From positions 124,001 to 188,000 of the forward strand of contig NZ_PVZF01000012.1 of assembly GCF_003002055.1 (NCBI RefSeq): 64,000 bases of DNA, written 5' to 3'. Below the pieces are notes generated by a model. The model saw only the letters and a list, made by a program, of their open reading frames with translations. It ran no database searches and was not told where the DNA came from. The stretch is from Kineococcus rhizosphaerae. Its GTDB lineage: Bacteria > Actinomycetota > Actinomycetes > Actinomycetales > Kineococcaceae. The position numbers and the translations under genes are program-made. Shown piece by piece: positions 57,586-64,000 of this stretch (the first letter of the stretch is position 1; the number at the start of each line of letters is the position of its first letter).

Positions 57586-58479
57586 TCACCCCTTGAGGGC
57601 GCCCCCGAAGTTGAACGCGCCGCCGAGGCGGCGGGACAGCAGCACGTAGAGGACCACGACGGGCAGCGTGTAGAGCACCGAGTACGCCGCGAGCTGGCCC
57701 CACTGGACCGACCCGTACTGCCCGAAGAAGGTGAAGATGCTCACCGAGGCGGGCAGCCGGTCGGGGGACAGGAGCAGGACGAAGGGGATGAAGAAGTTCC
57801 CCCACATCCCGATGAACGTGAAGATCGTCACGACGGACAGACCCGGCCACATGAGCGGCAGGACGATGTGGCGCAGCGTCTGCATGGAGTTCGCCCCGTC
57901 GGTCCAGGCCGCCTCCTCCAGCGTCAGCGGGACCCCGTCCATGAAGTTCTTGCACAGGAAGATCGACATGGGCAGGGCGGTGGTCGCCATGAACGCGATC
58001 GTGCCGCCGATGGTGTCGATGAGGTTGAGCTGCACGAAGAGCCCGTACACGGGGACCATGATCGCGGTGATGGGCAGGCCCGTGGAGAACAGGATGGTCA
58101 GCAGGAACGGCCGCTTGTAGCGGGTCTCGAACCGGGACAGCGGGTAGGCGGCCAGGGTCGCCACGAAGATGGCGATGACCGTCGAGCCGACGCACAGCAC
58201 CAGGCCGTTCCACATGGGCCGGTAGGTGGTCTCCGGCGTCAGGACGGCCCGGAAGTTGTCCAGGCTGAACCCCGAGCCGGGCCACTCCAGCTTCAGGCCG
58301 GCCTTGGCGTTGAAGGCCGCGAAGACGACCCACAGCAACGGAATGAGGAACATCACGCCCAGCACCGCGGTGACGACGTTGGCGGCGGCCGTGGTGACCC
58401 AGGTGCGCGGGCCCACGGGCCGGCGGGAGGTGACCGCCAGGGGGGCGGTGGACCGGGTGCTGGTGGTCTCGGTGGTCAT
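57586..58479 (-). CDS. sugar ABC permease, MalG-like
   Basis: A 297-residue membrane protein with six helices and the EAA loop (LTLEEAAWTDGANSMQTLRHIVLPLMWPG near 195-225) that contacts an ATPase. It is the second permease of a carbohydrate importer, with MalF-like and binding-protein genes upstream. No ATPase gene is present, so a shared MsiK-type ATPase is likely. The sugar is unknown. ATG start, four bases after the upstream stop. Confidence 0.93.
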   Translation of the reverse strand: MTTETTSTRSTAPLAVTSRRPVGPRTWVTTAAANVVTAVLGVMFLIPLLWVVFAAFNAKAGLKLEWPGSGFSLDNFRAVLTPETTYRPMWNGLVLCVGSTVIAIFVATLAAYPLSRFETRYKRPFLLTILFSTGLPITAIMVPVYGLFVQLNLIDTIGGTIAFMATTALPMSIFLCKNFMDGVPLTLEEAAWTDGANSMQTLRHIVLPLMWPGLSVVTIFTFIGMWGNFFIPFVLLLSPDRLPASVSIFTFFGQYGSVQWGQLAAYSVLYTLPVVVLYVLLSRRLGGAFNFGGALKG

Positions 58480-58483
58480 GGCG

Positions 58484-59404
58484 TCAGTCCTCGCGCAGCA
58501 GGCGCATGTAGACGATGGAGAACACGCCGCCGACCGCGAGCAGGACGAGGGCGATGGCGGTGCCGTAGCCGATCTGGCTGAAGGAGAAGGCCTGCTCGTA
58601 CATGTACAGCGGCAGGGTCTGGCTCTTGGTGCCCGGCCCGCCCTTGGTCATCGTGTAGATCAGGCCGAAGACCGACAGCGTCTGCAGCGTGATGAGCATG
58701 AGGTTCGTCGTCACGGTCCGCTTGATCATGGGGATCGTGACGTACCGCAGCCGCGCCCAGCCCGTCGCGCCGTCCATCTCCGCGGCCTCCTCGATCTCGG
58801 CGGGGATCTCCGACAGGGCCGCGTTGTAGACGAGCATCGAGAACGCCGTCCCGCGCCAGACGTTGGCCAGGGAGACCGCGATGATCGGCAGGGTGTAGAG
58901 CCAGTTCTGCCCCAGACCGAGCGTCCCGATGATCTCGTTGAGCGTCCCGTCCTTGGCCAGGAAGGCGTACCACAGGTACCCGGCGACGACCTCGGGGATG
59001 ACCCACGCGCCGATGACCGTGATCCCGACCAGGGTGCGGACCACCGCCACGGAGCGCTTCTGCAGCAGGGCCAGCGCCAGGCCCAGGACGTTCTGCCCGA
59101 CGACCGCCGACAGCACGGTGAAGACGAGCGTCAGGACGACGGAGTTGGCGAACGCGTCGCTGCTGAACGCCGCTCGGAAGTTCGCCAGTCCGACGAACTT
59201 CGTGTCGCCCGACCCCGCGCCGGTGAGCGCGGTGTTGGTGAACGCCGCGTAGACGCACCACAGGATCGGGCCGGCGAGGAACACCAGCAGCAGCGCGATC
59301 GCGGGGGTCAGGGGGAGCGCCCGGGCGATGTCGACCTTGATCGGGTGGGTCCTGCGTCGCAGTTCCGGTCCTGTCGGGGCCCCAGGTCGTGTCAACGTCG
59401 CCAC
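58484..59404 (-). CDS. sugar ABC permease, MalF-like
   Basis: A 306-residue membrane protein with six helices and the EAA loop (IPAEIEEAAEMDGATGWARLRYVTIPMIK). It pairs with the MalG-like protein to form the channel. The GTG at 59404 follows AAGGAGGAG, a strong site; the frame upstream is not protein-like. It lies 22 bases after the binding-protein gene. Confidence 0.93.
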   Translation of the reverse strand: MATLTRPGAPTGPELRRRTHPIKVDIARALPLTPAIALLLVFLAGPILWCVYAAFTNTALTGAGSGDTKFVGLANFRAAFSSDAFANSVVLTLVFTVLSAVVGQNVLGLALALLQKRSVAVVRTLVGITVIGAWVIPEVVAGYLWYAFLAKDGTLNEIIGTLGLGQNWLYTLPIIAVSLANVWRGTAFSMLVYNAALSEIPAEIEEAAEMDGATGWARLRYVTIPMIKRTVTTNLMLITLQTLSVFGLIYTMTKGGPGTKSQTLPLYMYEQAFSFSQIGYGTAIALVLLAVGGVFSIVYMRLLRED

Positions 59405-59426
59405 GGGTGCTCCTCCTTCCTGCGAC

Positions 59427-60791
59427 TCAGAGCGTCGCGGTCTTGTCCTCGCCGACGATGCCCTTGACGGCCTCGTCGTAGGCCTTGGCGGCGTCCGCGG
59501 GGCTGGCCTGGCCGGTGACGACGGCCTCCATGGCGACCTGGATCTCGTTGGAGACACGGGGGTAGTCGGTGTTCTGGGGGCGGTACTGGGTGACCGGCAC
59601 CAGGCTGGAGAAGAACTCCAGGGTCGGGTTCGAGCCGGTGTAGGTGGGGTCGGCGGCGACGTCCTTGCGGACGGCGACGGCCGCGGAGTTGATGTTGTAG
59701 CGCAGGTTGTTCTCGAACGACGTGAGCGTCGAGATGACCTTCCACGCGTCGTCGGCGTTGGAGGCGTTCTTCGTCATGGCCCACGTCCAGCCGCCGGACA
59801 TCGAGATTTTGCCCTCGCCCGACCCGTCCTTGGTCGGCATCGGGGCCTGACCCATGACGTCGTTCCACTCCTTCCACGGCTTGCCGCCGGTGTCCAGCCA
59901 GGTGCTGGACTGCCAGGACCCGTCGAGGTCGATGGCCAGCGTGCCGCCGGGCAGGAACTCCTCCGAGACGCGGGTGCCGATCTGGGCGTCGAGCGCGACG
60001 GAGGGGTCCGGGGCCAGCTTCTCGTCGAAGATGGTCTTGATGAACTGCAGGGAGTCGACGAACTCGGGGCTGCCGACGTTCCACTTGTCCTTGTCCTTGT
60101 CGTACAAGGTGGACCCGGTGCCGTAGAAGAGCATCTCGAACCCCTGCATCGACGCGGCCTCACCCGCGGCCTTGCCGGCGAAGACGTTGATCGGGGTGAC
60201 GCCCGGGACCTTGCCCTTGATCTCGCGGCACGCGGCGAGGATGTCGTCCCACGTCTTCGGCATCCAGTCGGCCGACAGGCCGGCCTTGGTGAGCAGGTCC
60301 TTGTTGAACCACAGCGCGCGGGTGTCGGTGCCGTCGGGGATGCCGTACGTCTTGCCGTCGGCGGCCTTGGCGGCCCCCTTGGCGACGTCCTGGAACTGGT
60401 CCCACTCGTCCCACTTGCCGAGGAAGCTGTCCAGCGGCTGCAGGTACCCGGCGGTGATGTCGGAGTTGATGAGGAAGGTGTCCTCGTACACGACGTCCGG
60501 CGAGGTGCGCGGCGAGCGCATCATGAGCTGGAGCTTGGTGTAGTAGTCGTTCTCGGAGGCGACGATCGGCGTGAGCTCCATGGTCTTGCCGGAGTTCGCC
60601 TTCTCGTAGGCGCTCTTGACCGTGGTGAGGTAGTCCTTCATCACGGTGCCCGAGCCCCACTGCTGGTAGGCGACCTTGATCGCCCCGCTGGAGGAGTCCC
60701 CTCCGCTGTTGGAGCCGCCGCCGCAGGCAGCGGTTCCGAGCACGGTCCCGGCGCCCAGGCCGGCATAGGTCAGGAAGCTACGACGACGCAC
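59427..60791 (-). CDS. extracellular sugar-binding lipoprotein
   Basis: A 454-residue family 1 solute-binding protein. The signal has an arginine triplet (RRRSFLTYAGLGAGTVLGTA) leading to an AAC lipobox at about residue 23, so it may be a Tat lipoprotein. The mature part has the usual fold (KVAYQQWGSGTVMKDYL; YGIPDGTDTRALWFNKDLL; SGGWTWAMTKNA). It delivers a carbohydrate to the two permeases. The GTG at 60791 follows GAGGGAG. It is divergent from the ROK gene. Confidence 0.92.
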   Translation of the reverse strand: MRRRSFLTYAGLGAGTVLGTAACGGGSNSGGDSSSGAIKVAYQQWGSGTVMKDYLTTVKSAYEKANSGKTMELTPIVASENDYYTKLQLMMRSPRTSPDVVYEDTFLINSDITAGYLQPLDSFLGKWDEWDQFQDVAKGAAKAADGKTYGIPDGTDTRALWFNKDLLTKAGLSADWMPKTWDDILAACREIKGKVPGVTPINVFAGKAAGEAASMQGFEMLFYGTGSTLYDKDKDKWNVGSPEFVDSLQFIKTIFDEKLAPDPSVALDAQIGTRVSEEFLPGGTLAIDLDGSWQSSTWLDTGGKPWKEWNDVMGQAPMPTKDGSGEGKISMSGGWTWAMTKNASNADDAWKVISTLTSFENNLRYNINSAAVAVRKDVAADPTYTGSNPTLEFFSSLVPVTQYRPQNTDYPRVSNEIQVAMEAVVTGQASPADAAKAYDEAVKGIVGEDKTATL

Positions 60792-60883
60792 AACCCACTC
60801 CCTCGTGGCGGTGTCTCGATCTCTGGTCGGCGGCGGGTCGGGCGGGTCGTCCCCGGGTCCGTCGGGCCGTCGTGAGGAAACTA

Positions 60884-60896
60884 AATCCAGTGGATT
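60884..60896. promoter_or_regulatory. candidate ROK-repressor operator
   Basis: AATCCA-G-TGGATT is a 13-bp palindrome with six-base arms in an A/T-richer patch. It lies between the sugar-binding protein gene and the ROK regulator gene, 93 and 89 bases from their starts. Confidence 0.55.
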
Positions 60897-60985
60897 GACC
60901 GTGTCAACGGATCGGGCGCATGATTCTGGGAACGATCCCAACCCGGCTCGTCGGGGCAGGGGTCGCCGAGCGCGAGGAGGCGCGG

Positions 60986-62275
60986 GTGCGACGAGGCACG
61001 AACCTGCCGTGGGTGGGCGACTACAACCAGGCCGTCGTGCTCGACGGCGTCCGGCGCCACCCCGGCACGTCCCGGACCGACCTGGCCCTCGCGACGGGTC
61101 TCACGCTGCAGACGGTGTCCAACATCGTGCGCCGGCTGCTCGAACGGGGTCTGGTCGCCGAAGGGGAGCCGTTGTCGCGCAACGGGTCGCGTGTGGGCGG
61201 CAAGCCGCGCACGGCCCTGGCCGTCCGGTCGGGCGCCGCCCTCGCGGTGGGGGTGCAGTTCGAGCGCGAGCACGTCGACGCCGTCCTGCTCGACCTGTCC
61301 GGCGAGGTGCTCGCCGCCGATCGCGAACCCCTGCCGGACCTGCCCGGCTCCAGGGAGCGCGCCGTCGAGGTCGCCGTGACCCACGCCACGGGCGTCGTGC
61401 GGCGGCTGATCGACACGTGCGGCTCACCGGACGCCGTCCTCGGCGTCGGGGTGGCGGTCCCGGGCCCCCTGGACTTCGCCGGGCCCGTGCGCAGTTCCGC
61501 CATCAACCTGCCCGGCTGGCGGGGGGTCGCCATCGCGGACATGCTCGCCGCCTCCACCGGGCTGCCGGTGCTCGTCGAGAACGACGCCACCGCCGCGGCC
61601 GTCGGCGACCTGTGGCGCTCGCGCCGGGTCGGTCGCAGCTTCCTGTACGTCCACGTGGGGGCCGGCATCGGCGGCGGGGTCGTCGTGCGCGACGAGGTGC
61701 TGCGCGGGGAGTCGGGCAACGCCGGCGAGATCGGGCACGTCGTCGTCGAACCCGACGGCCCGGCGTGCTCGTGCGGGGCCGGCGGCTGCCTGGAGGCCGT
61801 CGCGGCCCCCGCCGCCGTCGTGCGCCGCTACGCCGAACGGGTGGGAGTGGCCGCCGCGCGCCGCGCCGGGCTGCGGCTGGCCGAGCGCAGCGTCCTGGAC
61901 GACCACGACCGCCTGGGGGTGCGGGCCGCCGCCGGGGACGAGGCCGCCGGGCAGGAGCTGCAGACGGCCGCCCGGGCCATCGGGCGCGTCGTGCTCGGGG
62001 TCGTCAACGTCGTCGACGTCAGCGAGGTCGTCCTGGGCGGCAGCGGCCTGCGGCACGCCGGGGAGCGGATCCGCGACGCCGTGCGCGCCGCGCTGGGCGT
62101 GGCCATGACCCGCGAGGTCCACCCCGTCGAGGTGCGCTTCAGCGACGCGGGGGAGCAGGCCGGGGCCCTGGGGGCGGCGAGCGCGGTCCTGCACGAGGCG
62201 CTGTCCTCGACGTGGGTGGGGGTCCACGTGCCGGCGCGGGAGATCGTCATCTCCCCGGTCGCGCCCGTGCACTGA
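60986..62275 (+). CDS. ROK-family transcriptional regulator
   Basis: A 429-residue protein with an N-terminal winged helix (GTSRTDLALATGLTLQTVSNIVRRLLERGLV) and a ROK sugar-kinase-like domain, including the zinc motif CSCGAGGCLEA and ENDATAAAVGDLW. It should respond to a sugar or sugar phosphate and control the divergent importer. The GTG at 60986 has GAGGAGG five bases upstream and is preferred over ATG 60920. Confidence 0.92.
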   Translation: MRRGTNLPWVGDYNQAVVLDGVRRHPGTSRTDLALATGLTLQTVSNIVRRLLERGLVAEGEPLSRNGSRVGGKPRTALAVRSGAALAVGVQFEREHVDAVLLDLSGEVLAADREPLPDLPGSRERAVEVAVTHATGVVRRLIDTCGSPDAVLGVGVAVPGPLDFAGPVRSSAINLPGWRGVAIADMLAASTGLPVLVENDATAAAVGDLWRSRRVGRSFLYVHVGAGIGGGVVVRDEVLRGESGNAGEIGHVVVEPDGPACSCGAGGCLEAVAAPAAVVRRYAERVGVAAARRAGLRLAERSVLDDHDRLGVRAAAGDEAAGQELQTAARAIGRVVLGVVNVVDVSEVVLGGSGLRHAGERIRDAVRAALGVAMTREVHPVEVRFSDAGEQAGALGAASAVLHEALSSTWVGVHVPAREIVISPVAPVH

Positions 62276-62361
62276 GGGGGACTGCTGCGCGTTCTGGCAG
62301 GATGCCGCTCGGCTCCGAGGTCGTGGCCGCACTCAACGCTCAGCCGATCCCCGAGGTTCCG

Positions 62362-63828
62362 ATGGCCGTCACCGCCACCCCGTCCGCGATCGACCGCTGG
62401 TTCGAGATCAGCGCTCGAGGCTCCACCGTCGGCCGCGAGGTCCGCGGCGGCCTCGCCACGTTCTTCACGATGGCCTACATCGTCGTGCTGAACCCGCTCA
62501 TCATCGGCACCCAGGCCGACGCCACCGGCCGGTTCCTCGGCGGGGGCGACGGCCCGAACCTGGCGGCCGTGGCCGCCGGCACCGCGCTGGTCGCCGGCGT
62601 CGTGACCCTGCTCATGGGCTTCGTCGCCAACTACCCCCTCGCGCTGGCCACCGGGCTGGGCCTGAACGCCTTCCTGGCCTTCGGGGTGGCGAAGCTGCCG
62701 GAGATGACGTGGGCCGACGCGATGGGCCTCGTCGTCATCGAGGGGCTCGTCATCCTCGTGCTCGTCCTGACCGGGCTGCGCGAGGCCGTCTTCCGCGCCG
62801 TCCCCGCCCCGCTGAAGACCGCCATCAGCGTCGGCATCGGCCTGTTCATCACCATCGTCGGCCTCGTCGACGCGGGCTTCGTCCGCTCCGGCAGCGGAAC
62901 CCCGCTGGAGCTGGGCATCGGCGGGTTCCTGGCCGGCTGGCCCACGCTCGTCTTCGTCGTCGGCCTCGTGCTGATGATCGTCCTCATGGCCCGCGGCGTG
63001 CGCGGGGCGATCCTCGGCGGGATCGTCGCCGCCACCGTCCTGGCCCTCGTGGTCGAGGCCGTGGCCCACCTCGGGCCCCGCACGGGCGCCGACGGGTCCG
63101 TGGTCAACCCCCGGGCCTGGGGCCTGAACGTCCCCGCGCTGCCCGACGCGTGGATCTCCGCCCCGGACTTCTCCACCCTTGGCCACTTCTCGCTGCTGGG
63201 GTCCTTCCGGGCCGTCGGCTGGGTCACGGTGGTCCTGCTCGTCTTCACCCTGCTGCTGGCCGACTTCTTCGACACCATGGGCACCGTCGTCGCCATCGGC
63301 GCCGAGGGCGACCTGCTGGACGAGAACGGCAACCCGCCGCGCATGCGCCGGATCCTCGTGGTCGACTCCATCGCCGCGGCGGCCGGCGGCGCGGGCGGCG
63401 TGTCGAGCAACACGAGCTTCATCGAGTCGGCCACGGGTGTCGGGGAGGGCGCCCGCACGGGCCTGGCCAGCGTCGTGACCGGGCTGGCCTTCCTGCTGAC
63501 GACGTTCCTGGCCCCGGTCGTCTCGATCGTGCCCTACGAGGCCGCCACCCCGGCCCTCGTCGTGGTCGGGTTCCTCATGATGACCCAGGTCAAGGGCATC
63601 GACTGGACGGACCTGGAGATCGCGATCCCGGCGTTCCTGACGATCGTCCTCATGCCGTTCACGTACTCGATCAGCGCCGGGATCGGGGCCGGGTTCGTCG
63701 CCTTCGTGATCCTCAAGCTGGCACGGGGCAGGGCGCGCAAGGTGCACCCGGTGATGTGGGTGGTCGCGGCGCTGTTCGTCGTGTACTTCGCGATCGACCC
63801 GATCAAGCAGCTCCTCGGGGTGTCCTAA
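62362..63828 (+). CDS. NCS2 purine permease, AzgA/PbuG type
   Basis: A 488-residue membrane protein with about 12-14 helices. The family landmarks TFFTMAYIVVLNPLIIG, GLGLNAFLAFGV, LLLADFFDTMGTVVAIG and GGVSSNTSFIESATGVGEGARTGLASV are present. It imports adenine, guanine or hypoxanthine with protons. The ATG at 62362 has GAGG six bases upstream. It stands alone after the ROK gene and ends before a hairpin. Confidence 0.93.
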   Translation: MAVTATPSAIDRWFEISARGSTVGREVRGGLATFFTMAYIVVLNPLIIGTQADATGRFLGGGDGPNLAAVAAGTALVAGVVTLLMGFVANYPLALATGLGLNAFLAFGVAKLPEMTWADAMGLVVIEGLVILVLVLTGLREAVFRAVPAPLKTAISVGIGLFITIVGLVDAGFVRSGSGTPLELGIGGFLAGWPTLVFVVGLVLMIVLMARGVRGAILGGIVAATVLALVVEAVAHLGPRTGADGSVVNPRAWGLNVPALPDAWISAPDFSTLGHFSLLGSFRAVGWVTVVLLVFTLLLADFFDTMGTVVAIGAEGDLLDENGNPPRMRRILVVDSIAAAAGGAGGVSSNTSFIESATGVGEGARTGLASVVTGLAFLLTTFLAPVVSIVPYEAATPALVVVGFLMMTQVKGIDWTDLEIAIPAFLTIVLMPFTYSISAGIGAGFVAFVILKLARGRARKVHPVMWVVAALFVVYFAIDPIKQLLGVS

Positions 63829-63849
63829 CCGGTCCGCCCCGGACGACGT

Positions 63850-63882
63850 GAACGCCGGTCCCCACGACGGGGGCCGGCGTTC
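63850..63882. terminator. hairpin after the purine permease
   Basis: GAACGCCGG with CCGGCGTTC and an inner CCCC/GGGG segment form a stem of about 14 bp with an ACGAC-type loop. It lies between the convergent permease and dehydrogenase genes. Confidence 0.75.
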
Positions 63883-63899
63883 TCGGCGTCCGGAGGGGC

Positions 63900-64000
63900 T
63901 CAGGGGGTGTCGGGCCAGACGATGCCGACCTTGCCGTGGGTCCCGCTGTCGGCGATGCGGTACGCCTCGTCCGCCTCGGTGATCGGCCGGGTGTCGGTGA
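63900..64000 (-). CDS. C-terminal end of a medium-chain dehydrogenase/quinone oxidoreductase, partial
   Basis: Only the last 33 codons are in the window, ending ITEADEAYRIADSGTHGKVGIV followed by WPDTP and TGA. The EAxEAYRxADSGxxxGKVVI pattern is the usual C-terminus of zinc-type alcohol dehydrogenases and quinone oxidoreductases. Nothing more can be said from this part. Confidence 0.75.
   Translation of the reverse strand, partial: TDTRPITEADEAYRIADSGTHGKVGIVWPDTP

Noticed and set aside
57234-57596. A plus-strand 120-codon frame through the SOS box
   Set aside because: Codons such as GTA, CCA, GAA and ACT break the usual third-position pattern, and the frame contains the palindrome and hairpins.

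Overview
The window is about 75% GC, with C or G at almost every third codon position. GTG starts, leaderless or short-leader genes, a BTAD-type regulator, F420/LLM oxidoreductases and an EfeUOB plus MhuD iron set all point to a high-GC Actinomycetota chromosome. A Kineosporiaceae-like organism such as Kineococcus would fit, but that is inference. No phage, IS element, CRISPR array or compositional island was seen. This is ordinary core chromosome with some unusual regulatory DNA.

Layout. Positions 1-7.3 kb hold assimilatory nitrate/nitrite genes: nirB (cut by the window edge), a small unknown protein, narK, and a divergent nitrate reductase fused to a CysJ-like flavoprotein. At 7.3-13.1 kb are a large BTAD/NB-ARC regulator, a DrrAB-like ABC exporter, a tiny HTH protein next to a phased repeat array, and a frameshifted gene. 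At 13.1-16.1 kb a LacI-type regulator lies in an operon with a fused Gfo/Idh plus aldo-keto reductase behind a 20-bp palindrome. At 16.1-21.6 kb is branched-chain amino acid synthesis (ilvD, then ilvB-ilvN-ilvC behind a leader-peptide attenuator). Positions 21.7-26.5 kb carry a lipoprotein protease, WrbA, a DUF2256 protein, an LLM oxidoreductase and a membrane diguanylate cyclase.

Positions 26.5-30.7 kb form a sulfur-scavenging cluster. Two NtaA/SnaA-type flavin monooxygenases flank metY, and metY sits behind a SAM riboswitch-like element and a cysteine-type leader peptide. At 30.7-36.4 kb are ilvA-mhuD-hydrolase and, divergently, efeU-efeO-efeB (iron). At 36.5-48.8 kb is the conserved actinobacterial block of aceE, fasR, fabD, fabH, acpP and fabF with DUF3145, DUF3052, an AhpE-like peroxiredoxin and tRNA-Val; most of it resembles the M. 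tuberculosis Rv2238c-Rv2245 region. At 48.8-56.1 kb come Nif3, a zinc-ribbon coiled-coil protein, RNase H/phosphatase, an MMPL exporter with a divergent MarR regulator, an ArsB-like permease and YaaA.

Positions 56.1-64 kb hold the RNase P RNA, a small zinc-ribbon gene, an orphan LexA-type SOS box between two hairpins, a MalEFG-like sugar importer with a divergent ROK regulator, an NCS2 purine permease, and the 3' end of a dehydrogenase.

The most interesting signals are regulatory: six TGGCAC hexamers spaced one helical turn apart, the orphan SOS box with no obvious target gene, the tandem riboswitch plus leader peptide before metY, the apparently leaderless ilv attenuator, and four in-frame tandem copies of a stop-codon-containing 12-mer at the end of the nitrate reductase gene.
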